This document shows, in pieces, positions 14,096 through 26,100 of a stretch of 64,000 bases of DNA (position 1 is its first letter; the number at the start of each line of letters is the position of its first letter). Location: NCBI GenBank assembly GCA_030248215.1, contig JASANG010004100.1, forward strand, positions 62,001-126,000. The letters run 5' to 3'. The notes under the pieces are model-generated. The model was not told the DNA's origin. It worked only from the letters and a program-made list of their open reading frames with translations, and did not search any database. This DNA comes from Enoplolaimus lenunculus (Eukaryota > Nematoda > Enoplea > Enoplida > Thoracostomopsidae). A program made the position numbers and the translations under genes.

Positions 14096-14327
14096 AGAGT
14101 TTATCAGTCACCAAGTTTGTGTCATTTTAATATTAGCTTATATTCGTCAATTCTGCAGTTCGCCTGTTGTACAAATATAGTAAATGATTAGTTTATCCAG
14201 CTAAATTTGCACTGGATCACGTTTTCAAAACATGAGCTTGGATCTTAGATATTAGGAATCGGTCGCACCAAACGAAATAAATATGGCTAGAACATTGTCT
14301 CGTATATTAATTAGTTTTCGAAACACG

Positions 14328-14530
14328 GGCCAATGTAAAGAACAGGATCGGAACAGTATTATAAGCATATTCCTAAGGTTAAGCCTAAGCCTAAGCTTAA
14401 GCCTACGCGTAAGAATGAGCATATTCCGAAGACTAAGTCTAAGCGTAAGCCTAAGTCAACCAAAATAAGATTAGCCTAAAGCTTATGCGTACTCTGTTTA
14501 CAGTCCCACAGAAAAACGTACCGCCCGCAT
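14328..14530. mobile_element. TTAGGC-bearing MITE
   Basis: GGCCAATGTAAAGAACAGGA onward; the right end is cut off after AACGTACCGCCCGC. Confidence 0.83.
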
Positions 14531-15409
14531 TGCGCACAAGCTCGTAGCCAGATCAACATCCTAGGGAGTTGGGCAGAATAGTTTTAGGAGGGACCTGCGT
14601 TTGAAAAAACAAGCTTACAAGCTGGGCAAAACATTTTATTGGGGGGTATTAGTCGTTTGGTTCCCCCCTAGCTCCGGTCACCGCATTTGCAGCACAGTAC
14701 AACTCGCCTTCTAGTGTAAATAACGCGTCACAGCTATGTTATAGTATAATTAGAAAGAGTTTGAGATCAAACCAGTCGCACTAAAAATCAACAAAAACCG
14801 AAAACCTAAACCTGGTATCAATAAACCTGGTCGAAAAATGTTCAAATGCAAAAAACCTAGATTCAAAATATATACGCGAACAAGATGTATACAAATCTCA
14901 CAAATTCCACTGAAAATCATAGACCATTCTGGAGTAATCGTTCAATTATATTTTCATGCCGTATTTAAATGAAATATATACATATCAGTTTTAAAGAAAA
15001 TAAATGTATAGAAAATTTTCTTAAGTCTGAAACAGTCACATGTAATTCTGAAACTTTTTTTCTGCGTTATTTCTCCCCAAATCATATTAATCATTGACTC
15101 TACGTTTTAGTGTCAGTTCTGCGGCGAATCACCGTATTCAAGTATACATTTACGGCGGTATAGAGTATTTTCTTTTTTTTCTTGAAATTTGACTACATAA
15201 AATACTGATGATGTATATTTTATTTGTTAAAATGTGTATTAGACATAAAGATGAAATTTTGACCAAAACGAAACAAAATTGAGTTTGGCCAAAGTTTGTT
15301 ATTTTAAATTTTTCTAAATTTTACAAATATACTTTTTGGTTTCACCAAGACTAAGCATATTTCGTTAAGTATCCATTTCTTAAGCTAAAATTTTAAATTC
15401 CGTAATCCC
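14531..15409. other. No gene seen
   Basis: Very AT-rich stretch, no supported exon on either strand and no recognised element. Confidence 0.5.
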
Positions 15410-15628
15410 TGGTGCAACAGTCTGTTGCATGAAGTCGCTGCCGCGGTTTGCAGGTGCAAGTTTTCCAGCGGCTACTTTCAGCTGCTAACTGCACGTTGCA
15501 GGTTTCAACTTGCAGCTGTAACTAGCAGCTGTAAGTTATACTAAAATAGGTTTCAAAATAAACTTGCACATCCAAGTTGCACCCTACAAGTTCTCGCTGC
15601 AAAAACTTGCTCGTGTGAATATGGCTTC
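15410..15628. mobile_element. CAAGTTTTTGC palindromic MITE, diverged
   Basis: Multiple TTGCAGGTGCAAG/CTTGCAGCTG motifs, ending AACTTGCTCGTGTGAATATGG. Confidence 0.75.
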
Positions 15629-15792
15629 ATTTCGTTAACCTATAAATAAACGCTGATAGTAGTTGCATATTGTTTCCTACGCCGCTTCACTGATCGGCCC
15701 ATTTAAGTCCAATTGTCGAGTTGTTTCTGGTTTTGTTGTATATACTCATTATTCAATAAAATTTCAGAAGACGTATTTTTGTTACAGAAAGT

Positions 15793-15950
15793 GGCTAATG
15801 TAAAGAACACGGGCGGAACAGTATTATAAGCATATTCGTAAGCCTAAGCCTGAGCCTAAGCCTAAGAGTAAGAATGAGTTTATTCCTAAGCCTAATTCTA
15901 AGCCTAAGCCTAAGACAAGCAAAAAAATTAGCCTAAAGCTTAAGCTTAAA
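15793..15950. mobile_element. TTAGGC-bearing MITE, right end missing
   Basis: GGCTAATGTAAAGAACACGGG, then CCTAAG tracts, then AGCTTAAGCTTAAAG with no terminal repeat. Confidence 0.82.
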
Positions 15951-16850
15951 GTGATTATTCGACTTTCATAATTAATTAATATAGTTTCTTAAGCTATTTT
16001 GTTGTTAAAATTCGCCAAAATAAAATAGAATACTACTGTGAGTCTGAGTGCAATTTTAACACAAAACTATTAACGTTAAACGAATTCAAAATTGACGTTA
16101 TAAATTCAAAAATGTCTATACATTTTCGAACGGTATTCGATTTACAATGTGAATACCAGCAAATCAACTTGGCCACGTACAACAAATTATTCACAATTGA
16201 AGTTGACTGACCAATTTTGAACTTGGGATATTTAATACACAGCGTCAAACGCTACATGGCATTTTTTTCCATTTTTCTGAGACTCAAAATTTGTTGTTTT
16301 TACTGCTCGACTCTGTCACGAGTGACACAACTGCAACAAAAAAAACAACATTTACAATTGTGAGGTAAAGAAAATACCCAGGTTCAATAGTTGACTCGAC
16401 ATTTAACCTTTTCTTTGCGATATAAACACGCGAGTTAATCGCGTAGAATTGAACAAAATTTTCGTTCAAAAAATGAAATTGCCAATCGTAAAGGACGGCG
16501 GAGAATGTTTTCAAACTACATTTATATAAGATAAATTGCAGCCGCACAGAATACGAATAAATATCACACGACTATCAGGCGCGATTAGAAGGGGTAGAAG
16601 GTGTGTATATCCCTTTTTGATTATTTTGGACGACGTCACAAGAAAAACAATGACTTTTAACAGGCTTTGGAACAAATAATTGTCAGCGACATAAAGGTTA
16701 TACGCTCCACAAATTAAGTTCTGGCTACATTAGTGCCGGAATGGGCGCCGGCAAAATATTGGGTTGGAGCGTAGAATCTTAGTCACAATATAACACCATG
16801 AATAAATATTTTTACTGATATATTAAATTACTATGGCAGGTGCGCACGTA
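15951..16850. other. No gene seen; weak frames on both strands
   Basis: Two minus-strand frames (16033-16248, 16284-16547) are AT-driven, rich in Phe, Asn, Ile and Lys, without domain or splice support. Confidence 0.4.
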
Positions 16851-17274
16851 CTGTACTGACACGAATAAAAGGCGAGGGGTAATAAGAGAAGGGTCCCCAT
16901 TTGAGCCCCAATTAATAGAAGTCTGTATCTCTAATAAGATTCCGTAAGCGAATAGAGTCTCCCTAAACCCTAATTAGACTCCATGGTGTATAAATGACTC
17001 CAGGCCCAAATAAACTTGAGTTCGTAACTTTAAAGCATACTTAACTTTTGAAAGTACATTCCTAAGTATAACCTTGGATTATCGTTCAAGCTTTTGATAC
17101 AAGATAAACGTTTAATTCAACGGATAGTTGCTAGACCGGATATATATCAATAACAAACAACGGCGGAAAGCTGGTTAAATATAAATAACAGTCCGTCACC
17201 AAATAACACGGGTGAAACACTCTGGAGAGGCTTAAATAAATATTACTCACCCTCGCTTATTCGGGTCACTACAG
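16851..17274. mobile_element. CTGTAGTGACCC element, full length
   Basis: CTGTACTGACACGAATAAAAG to TTATTCGGGTCACTACAG with TA at both sides. Confidence 0.9.
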
Positions 17275-17589
17275 TACGCAACCGTAACAGAGATTTCACT
17301 AGAGTGCATGCTAATGTATTGCATGCAGTTTAGCGTACAAAGAGTTTTTGCATTCACAGATCGTAACAAATTGTTAAATTTCGTCTCAAAGTCACCACTA
17401 TCGCATAACAATCGCTGGCTGAAATAGTTGAAACATTAACCAAATACATTATCCAAAAGCGCTAAACAAAAGAGTTTCTTGTGTTTGACAATTTCAACTC
17501 CTTGTATCTTTATCACACTGAATTATAAACATGAGTGCACAGCATATAAACGAGAGGTAACATTTCCGTGGTTAACCATGTTGTAACGT

Positions 17590-17732
17590 CACGGCGATAG
17601 GCGTCAGTGTGGCTAACAACCGGGACTTCAGACCTTTTGCTATGCCGCTAACAAAGCGAGTAACGGGTGGTTTCAAATTAGCCGCCGAAAGACTTCGAGG
17701 CAAGCGCTTTACCACTGCGCCACACCGGTTGC
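17590..17732 (-). repeat. tRNA-derived SINE-like sequence
   Basis: Reading the minus strand, GGTGTGGCGCAGTGGTAAAG and GCGCTTGCCTCGAAG make a good tRNA 5' half with A box. A normal T-arm at the expected distance is not seen, so it is not a functional tRNA. Confidence 0.45.
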
Positions 17733-18048
17733 AGCTGCAACTGGTTCTATCGTCGACTATGTCGACCGTTTGCTGCTAGCTAGCATACATACAAACACTG
17801 CACAATATTGCATATGCACATAAAACGGACAAGCATGTCTCACTAATAGGAATAAAACCGTAATACGGGGGGTTGGCTTCTTCTATTCCCACAAACGAGA
17901 TCTCAGCGCATGAATACTGCAGTGATGTAACCCTGGGCAATCCGTACATTACATGAGCACCAGTTTAAAGAAACATTGCGGGGTGATGAATGTGGTGTAT
18001 ATTTGTGCCAGGGATTAACAGCTATAAACATTACTAAAACCAACTTAC

Positions 18049-18136
18049 CAAGTTTTGAGCAGGAATACCCCCTTGAACGAACGGACGGATAAAATTTTGG
18101 CATCAAATTGTTTAGGAAATTGACATTTTGAGCCAT
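18049..18136 (-). CDS. Possible first exon with mitochondrial-type presequence
   Basis: On the minus strand an ATG opens MAQNVNFLNNLMPKF then YPSVRSRGYSCSKL and reaches a perfect donor, ACTTG|GTAAGT, in phase 1. The Arg/Ser-rich segment with RGYS resembles a mitochondrial targeting sequence. No following exon was identified towards lower coordinates, so this is a candidate only. Confidence 0.25.
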
Positions 18137-18217
18137 TCGGGTTATAGTGCAAAACAAAGGCCTCGCTGACAGATGACAAAATTCTAAACTTTCAAAATAT
18201 GAACCACACCGTTTTGT

Positions 18218-18418
18218 GGCCAATGTAAACAACAGGGACGAAACAGTATTATAAGCATATTCCTAAGTCTAAGCCTAAGACTAAGCCCAAACCTAAGCGT
18301 AAGAATGATCATATTGCTAAGCCTAAGCCTAAGCCGAGCAAAAAATAGACTGACGCTTTAAGCTTACTTTAATCCAGTCCCACAGAAAAACTCTTCGCCC
18401 CTGATCTTTACATGGGCC
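18218..18418. mobile_element. TTAGGC-bearing MITE
   Basis: Complete copy, GGCCAATGTAAACAACAGGG to TGATCTTTACATGGGCC. Confidence 0.9.
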
Positions 18419-19641
18419 CATTTTGTCAACAAAATTGCCCTGATGCGGTACTTTGATCTTTGCATTATTTTATGTTTAGCATTGTTCTACTGGCGCTCAG
18501 TTACTTAAAGTCGATTGTATTATCATTCGAGGAACAGTGACCATTTGAACAACAATTACATAACTCATATCAACGAAAATGCCGTCTTACATTTATAGTG
18601 CAAAATTTTAATTTAGAATTTTAAAACTTTGCTATATATGCAGTTTTTGCAGCACCCCTTTCACACAGTGTATCACTTGAATGAGACAAAACTGATTAAA
18701 GACTACGGCACCCTATCAGAAACTAGACTTCGCCAGCTCAGACGGGCGCACAACAACAGAGGGTGTAAAAACTGCACCCCTGACTCTCGAAAGCCAAATT
18801 CTACATTAAGATTTAGAGCTAAGATTACGTTTGGTTTCTCGTTCGTTTCGCTGGCGAGGTTTTGTTGCACTATAGTGAATCCCTCGCCAGGTGCCCTTTG
18901 CAGTTTGTTGGATCAGCAAGCAGCATCCTTAAGCTCAGCAATAATTGTATGGTTGTTGCTGTAACTCAGTTTTCGTTTGAAGTCTTTATAATAGTCTCTT
19001 ATAACACTCAAAATGTAAGGTCTAAAATGTTCGCACTGCTTGTAATGTACACTTTTTAGTACGTCACACAACACTATTTACAGGGACTGGTTTATTGGTT
19101 TTGCTGTTTCGTGGTCAATTCAAGCACGTAAAATGCAGTTTTTGGACATTCATAATTAGCCCTGAACAGGCTTGGATCATTATGAACGAAATGACGCCTC
19201 GGCTTCAGGAACCGTGTCTTCCAAGTGCCCGCGGCGAATGTTTCAAACACTGAAATTTTACGCTAAGAAATAGGTTTCTATGACGCTGTTTTATGAGACA
19301 TTTTTTGGATGAGCAACACAAATCGGCCTCAGGCACCGGTCAGGTTATGATCCATGCCTGGCTAAGGACGATTTCTAATATCGCCTGTCGCTGCGACAGT
19401 ATTACAACAATTTTCAACGTTTTTGAAATCAAAGTTAGCTTTAATACGCGTTTTTAGTTTTTATTTTTTAGATCAATTGAACAATGGTAAGTCGGGCAAC
19501 GTTTGTATCGTCCGCAGAAACCTCTACGCACTGCTCAAAAAGTAGGTTATTAAGGATTATCTGGGCTCTTTTAAGCTTTCCCCATTTATCGTTGATGCTT
19601 ACGGTTAGCTTCAGGATCAAAGGCTAAGACTTAGGCTTCGG

Positions 19642-19857
19642 GGCCAATGTAAACGAACAAGGGCGGAACAGCATTATAAGCATATTCCTAAGCTTAAGGC
19701 TAAGCCTAAGTTTAATCCTAGGCGTACGAATGAGCATATTTCTCTGCCTAAGCCTAAGCCTAAGCCTAAGCCAAGCAAAAAAAATTAGACTAAAGCTTAA
19801 GCTTACTCTTTTCTAGTCCCACAGAAAAACGTTCGGCCACTGATCTTTACATGGGCC
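19642..19857. mobile_element. TTAGGC-bearing MITE inside a duplicated segment
   Basis: Complete copy. The 150 bp to its right (19858-20005) also occurs at 28636-28800 next to another copy, so element and flank appear to have been duplicated together. Confidence 0.9.
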
Positions 19858-20181
19858 GGCTTACCTCACAACAGCGGAATAACTCATACCAAATACGAAG
19901 TTTCATTGCAATATTCTTCTAAAGAAGCAATTTAGTCGTCGATCATGCGTCGATGTAGTCTTCTCTATGCGGATATTTTTGAATTTTTTTCAAACTTTTA
20001 AAGCGGTTGTTACGTTGCTCGCAATCACCAACGTTCCTCATTTTTAAGTTATTTTTCCGATTTGTTCCCACGAAACCATTTTAAACAACCACAGGATCTA
20101 TTTTACATCTCGTCTTACAGATCCAACTATTTAAGCGACAAAAAGTAGGATACGAGGGAAGTGCCACTGCACCCTCCTGGT

Positions 20182-20344
20182 GGCTCATGTATAGAACAGG
20201 GCCGGAACAGTAGTATAAGCATATTCCTAAGGCTAAGCCTACGCTTACGCCTAAGCTTAAGCAAAAAAAAGTTAGTCTAAAGCTTAAACTGACTGTATTA
20301 CAGAACAGTTGAAAAACGATCCGGCACTGTTCTATACATACGCC
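20182..20344. mobile_element. TTAGGC-bearing MITE, ATAGAACAGGGCC subfamily
   Basis: GGCTCATGTATAGAACAGGGC to GCACTGTTCTATACATACGCC. Confidence 0.86.
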
Positions 20345-21160
20345 ATCCTGGTTGTTCTAAGCAATAACTAGGTATATTGAGCAGAAATTGCACAAATTTG
20401 TAGCTTCAGCGTAAATATTGAACCACAGGATCTGACAGTTGCGCACCTCAGTCTAATATATTCTTGTGGCGCCCACGAATGCAGCAGTTCAACTTGTAGA
20501 CATTTATGCTGAAAATGTTTTCGTTTTCGTTTTTGCACACAAATCACCCGGACTAAAACGCTGGGACCGAGTGTCACAGTTTTAAAACAGTATGTGAAAA
20601 AATACGGAACAATGTTTACGAATTTGTTCAAATTATACGAAACGTTGTCGAAACCTTTATGCAGTTCAGAATTGTGTTTTGCTTTCATACTCACGGCTCT
20701 TAAGCTTGCTTTAAGTGTCGTTTAGTGCAAGAGTATAGATTTAGCATTTCACTAAAGCTTTGTTGCTGATTATTGAAGGTTATTTTCATTATGGGTTTTG
20801 GCTGCGCGCCCGGCCGATCAGACATAGGTTTCGACGGTCTCGGCGTGAATGCCAACCTACGAATTTTCCGTAAATTTTTTTCTGAATCAACGCCAGCTTA
20901 AGCCGTGCTATGCAAAAGCGTTTACGCTTGAAATATATACTTCATCTTAAGGTCGCAGTCTATTTTCTAGCGAAATAAACGAAAAATATGACTGGGATAC
21001 GGATACAACACGAGATTAATAGTTTTTCGGCTCCAACGCTGCCCCAATTCGTGCATTCTTATATTATCGAAATATTTTTTAAAATGCACTCTTGTTACGG
21101 TTGTTTTTCAAAATACAAAATGTTGCCTCTCATCGGAAAATTTGGTCAGGGTACAGTCAA

Positions 21161-21636
21161 AATTTGACTCCGACTTTGGCTACAAATCGACCTCTGACTC
21201 CGAGTTCAGCTAGAAATCGACCTCTGACTCCGACTTCGGCTAGAAATTGACCTCTGACTCCGACTTCAGCTAGAAATCGACCTCTGACTCCGACTTCGGC
21301 TAGAAATGGACCTCTGACTCCGACTTCGGCTAGAAATTGACCTCTGACTCCGACTTCAGCTAGAAATCGACCTCTGACTCCGACTTCAGCCAGAAATCGA
21401 CCTCAGACTCCGACTTCAGCTAGAAATCGACCTCAGACTCCATCTTCGGCTAGAAATCGACCTCAGACTCCGACTTCGGCTAGAAATCGACCTCAGACTC
21501 CAACTTCGGCTAGAAATCGACCTCAGACTCCGACTTCGGCTAGAAATCGACCTCAGACTCCGACTTCGGCTAGAAATCGACCTCAGACTCCGACTTCGGC
21601 TAGAAATCGACCTCATATTCCGGATTCAGCTATTCA
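21161..21636. repeat. 30-bp minisatellite, about 15 copies
   Basis: Unit contains CCTCTGACTCCGACTTCGGC followed by TAGAAATCGA; later copies read CCTCAGACTCC. The minus strand reads as a Ser/Arg repeat (LRSISSRSRS) only because the unit is 30 bp; no start or splice context suggests a gene. Confidence 0.95.
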
Positions 21637-21973
21637 TTGACCGCCACGTTTGACTCTGTAACAATTCTTGCCGAAGTTTTGGACAATTTCTGCAATGAAA
21701 TATTTCTCATTTTTATGAAAGTTGTGTCTTTCAGTGAGTTTTTTCAGCGTTGAGATATTTATCGAAGTTATAACCTATCGATGCTTTTTAAAAAAGCTGA
21801 GAACAAATTCCAGGTGACACAACGACTACTGTTAAAATTGGCAAATTTAGGCTCACTTTAATTAAATAATAAGGTTTCGTCTCCTTTTGCATAGCAGAGC
21901 CATGATTTTTAAAACAAAACATTGAGCGAGATATATATACACCGTAGGATGTGTTAAGTCAAATTAAAACATT

Positions 21974-22105
21974 TGCCAATGTTTGAGAGGCATCACAGTA
22001 GTATAAGCATAATTCCTAAGCGTAAGACTAAGCTTCAGCGTAAAGATAATCCTATAACTAAGCTTGAGCCTACGCCTAGGTTTAGGTAAAAAAATTTCAC
22101 GCTTA
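21974..22105. mobile_element. TTAGGC-bearing element, degraded
   Basis: TGCCAATGTTTGAGAGGCATC and CCTAAGCGTAAG tracts; the right end is not identifiable. Confidence 0.65.
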
Positions 22106-22553
22106 AGTTTTTTATTGTAAATACCGTCGAAATTGGACACGACCAGCAAAGTAACCGTGAGACAAACCATATCAGCCCTGCAAGACAAAAGGTAGTTTCA
22201 CAAAGCGTTTATTGTATATTACAAAGAAACTATAGAGGTAAGTGAAAGTCAACTTTATGTTCGAGATATTTTCTTCCAGAATAACACATGAAACCACGAA
22301 AGTCATTCGAAAGGTTTCGTATTACAGTTCGATATCATGATTTGTAGATTACTAATCAGCAACAGATCGCATGAGGAAATATAATTTAAGGTTTAAAACT
22401 TTGATACGATGCAATAATGTCTCATTATCCAAAGGCGTCACTCAATTTAAAAGGGTAAGTATGCTAATAACTCCTGTTTTTAAGCAGAATATCGTTTTCA
22501 TCGACCCGTTTGAATTTGCTCCAAAACAAGAACTAAGCAAACGCCGCTGCACA

Positions 22554-22825
22554 ACCCTATTCACATATGCAAGTTTTTGCTGCTAGAACTTGCTGCTGCA
22601 AATTGCACGCAGAACGTGGCATTTTTCATCATCCCATGAGGCTGCAATAAATTCTGCGAGTGAACTTGCATAGTTAGTCACACATGTGAACTACATTCCT
22701 AGCTATGATTTTTAATGAATTATTTGCAGCTGCAAGTTTGTCGAACGGGATTTTGGACATAACCTGCAACTGCAAGTTGCAACTGCAAGTTCTTGCAGCA
22801 AAACTTGCACATGTGAATAGGGCTT
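22554..22825. mobile_element. CAAGTTTTTGC palindromic MITE
   Basis: ACCCTATTCACATATGCAAGT to AACTTGCACATGTGAATAGGG inverted ends. Confidence 0.88.
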
Positions 22826-23002
22826 AAGTTACTGACTTGGAGAGGTAAATAAATTACCGTGATTTCTATTTACCGCGTTCCACATATCTGGAATTTTCTT
22901 CCGTGTCAAGCAGTTGACCCCAATAAAATATAAAAATTTAAAAGCAACCGAGGTCAATGTTGACTGTTTGCGCTGATGATAATGATTTGTATTTACTTGC
23001 AG

Positions 23003-23144
23003 AATCAATGGTATACGAAGCGACGGTCATTACTCGATACCTGCGCGACCCAATCGTGAGAGACGCGCAGCGTTCTTCATTAAAAAGCTTCTACAGGCTA
23101 TTGAAGCACTTCACTCGCAAAACATTGCTCATTTGGATTTAAAG
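23003..23144 (+). CDS. unc-89: unc-89 exon: kinase 1, helix E and catalytic loop start
   Basis: Acceptor is atttacttgcag. The reading begins one base in and gives INGIRSDGHYS, then FFIKKLLQAIEALHSQ, then NIAHLDLK, which is kinase helix E running into the catalytic loop with the catalytic Asp and Lys present. The exon ends in phase 0 at a weak donor, AAAG|GTGCAA. A stop lies in frame just upstream of the acceptor, so the kinase-1 N-lobe must be on earlier exons. Confidence 0.85.
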
Positions 23145-26100
23145 GTGCAACAATAAAGTTGTAGTTAACTACCTGTAAAAATCGTTTTACAAGATTATAT
23201 ATTTTATGCGTCATATGATAACTATTCGTAAACTTCTTACTTTAAATGGTAACAGACAGTGTTTAGGGTATCACGATAATTCGCCGTCGTACAACTCGTT
23301 GCTCGATGACTCTCTGCTCGTTAAATCGTTGTTCGACAACTCGTTGCTCGGCAACTCGTTGCTCGACAACTCGTTGCTCGACAACTCGTTGCTCGACAAC
23401 TCGCTGCTCGTCAAATCGTTGCTCGACAACTAGTTGCTCGACAACTCGTTGCTCGACAACTCATTGCTCGACAACTAGACACCCGACAATTTGTAATATA
23501 AATTTTCATCGACTAGACAACTCGTCAACCATCATTACGCTTTAAGTTTACGAATACGCTTATTCATAGGATTTAAGACACTATGGGGCGACACGATGTC
23601 GAGCTACGAATTATCGTAGATTGATTTATTGTCATGCTAGTATACCGAGTAGACTCTTTGGTCGGAGTACAATACCCGGAGTAGTAAAATTTACGCTACA
23701 ACATCTGTGCCGGTTTTGAAAATCCAATGATCACATTTGACTGAAATTTAGTTACAACTATGCTGATACTTACATAAAGATAGAATTGTCTGTAGTGATT
23801 TAGCTTAAAGTAAATTTGCAAATAGTTTTCTAACAAAACATTGCGTGAGCCATCGGGAAAAATTTTAAGCCCCGGAAAACTATCTGCTAACGGATTTTGA
23901 TCCCACGAAAAAGATCCACAGCGGATTTGTATCGTTCTGAAAAGAAGGACAATCGCTGAAGCGCGATCATATAAATAATTGAATAGATTAGTTTCAGCCA
24001 GAAAATATTACCGTCAGTGAATCAGTAGACGACCAAATCAAACTATTGGATTTTGGTTCGAGTCGAAAAATTGACTCGACCGGTCGAGTCGATGTTATAG
24101 CGGCACTGAGTGATCCTGAGTTTATGTCACCTGAAGTTGCGTTGCACAAGCCAGCCGCATTGTCGTCAGATTTATGGTTGGTCGAGTTATATTTTGAGTT
24201 GTTTTGAAATCTGAGACAATAACAATGCTAAATTTTGTCTTTATCCTTAAATAGTATTACTGACCCCTGTTACTTATAGAGGCTTGACCATTGGCCAGTA
24301 TCCTTAAGCTTAAACCTAAACGCCTAACCTCGTAGCGCTCCCAGTCAGCCAGTTCATCTGTTTTCAAATGGGCAGACCCCTATACATAACAAGGACCGAG
24401 TTACTATTAATTAATGTTTTCAACTGCTCGACTTTGCTTGCTCGTAAATTGTGTTTTAATTCGAAGTCAGATACAAAATTTCTTGTTTTTATTGCATTGA
24501 TGCATCAGTACTGTCAACTTTCAGCAGTTGTTTTTTGTGCAAAAATTTACAAGCATGTCAGTAGCTAAACGGTTAGCGAATACTTCGGTCTTTTACGCAT
24601 TTGAAACATTTAAAATATTTTCCACGTTTTTATTGCTATATTGTTTCCGTATGATACAGCGTAGCCCCTGCACTGCAGTGAGTAATCAGCTCTATATAGA
24701 CAATTACTATATCACATTCCATAGTATCGCTGCCTACTTACTGCCTGACCCGTAGGTAAAGTAAGTAGGGCCAAGGGTGCTCAACCCCACGTGAAAGAAT
24801 TTTTGCTCCCTTAGAAATATTTCAAACTTGCCTGTAAGTTAACACAAACCCGCGAATGTCTCTACTGAAAAACTATAAGGCTCTTACCCCTATCAACGTG
24901 AGCTACGGGCCGGTCCATAGCCAAGGTGGGCCGCCAGAGGTGGGCTCAGCCTCCTTGTAAAAATTTTGGCCTCCGTAGAAAATTTTCAACCTTGCTTGTA
25001 AGTCATTGAAAACGCTTGTATGCCCCTCCTAAGAACTTTTTACCTCCCCCCAGAGCAAGGTGATCTGGCTACGGGTCTGGCTATGAGCCTCCTTTTTGTG
25101 AGATAAGGGATATATTTGTTTCTGGCCTGTAGAGTAAAGTATAAAATCGATCCTTATACTCTCCAAAAACTTAAGCTTAAATTATAGCTTAACTAAACTT
25201 GAATATCAGTTTTAGTAAAACTTAAATGGCTGGACGGACTAACTAAGCTAGAATTTTAAGTTTTACTTAAACTAACGTGTTTGTAAGTTTAAAACGAAGT
25301 TAAGTAAACTTATTTTTAGATTAAGTAACAAGTGCAGCAGTGTATTTAAGAGTTCATTAAGTTTAGCTAAAACTGAAAATAAGTAACATTTCAAATCAGT
25401 TTAAGCGTAAACCTACCAGATAGTTTAGTTAATCTTGAAGGTTAGTTTAATACTGGCGGATTTGCTTAAGCTTAAATCAAGTTGGTTTAAGCTTTTAGAG
25501 AGTAGTATTCAAGGGTTTAAAATTGGTAAATATAGTTAATTTTAACCTTTCCAAAAGTCAGCGTAACTTTAAGGCGTAACATCACTTGGTGTCTAGAAAA
25601 TAAAATAAACTTTGAATAACCACGGTAAACGACAGCTGTGGGGCGAATCGATAAAATCCTAGACTTAGCCCGACGTTATTGACACTAAGTAATTTATATT
25701 GTCTAATCCTGAGCCCAAAGCACAAACAGCTACTGAGTGCATTTCGATTGGCAAATAAACGCACTCCGCGTGTCCTAAAGTGTTGATTTTAACCAATACA
25801 GTTTTATATGGGTGAAGATAGAACACTCGAATTGAATGTGGCATTTAATTTACCTTCGGTTACAATTACAGAATAGAAGTTTAAAAGTAAGAAAAAGCAT
25901 AATGGAGGGCTGGTTAAGTCGCAAACTGTTAACTCTGGCTTAACATTCCTTAAATTGAAAAAAAAACGTTATTGTAAGTTTAGAGGCAACACAGCATCAA
26001 AAAAAATCACCAAATATAGTAACAGCAGCTGTGATTTGTTTGTCAAACGACAAAATAAATAACTTAACAAAGACTGAAATTATATTTTGTGATATGTGAT

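Noticed and set aside
19084-19253. Open stretch after acceptor TATTTACAG (RGQFKHVKCSFWTFI, then SPEQAWIIMNEMTPRL)
   Set aside because: Looks mildly protein-like but ends in a stop, has no good donor and matches no unc-89 module; kept only as a note.
19478-19492. 15-nt candidate micro-exon between TTATTTTTTAG and ATG|GTAAGT
   Set aside because: Good splice signals but no neighbour to join it to and no recognisable residues.
20774-20890. GC-richer stretch with a 36-codon frame starting MGFGCAPGRSDIGF
   Set aside because: Could be a first exon or part of a non-coding RNA, but no donor, partner exon or RNA fold was recognised.
21964-22188. Minus-strand frame with signal-like MVCLTVTLLVVSN
   Set aside because: The rest of the frame runs into a TTAGGC-type element; donor quality is poor and no second exon was found.
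22093-22239. Open stretch ending at donor AGAG|GTAAGT, considered as the kinase-1 N-lobe
   Set aside because: No glycine loop or VAK motif and phase 1 at the donor, while the next exon needs phase 2; it also overlaps a degraded TTAGGC element.
22371-22457. Open stretch ending at donor AAAGG|GTAAGT, considered as the kinase-1 N-lobe
   Set aside because: Content (YNLRFKTLIRCNNVSLSKG) lacks kinase motifs and the phase does not match 23003.
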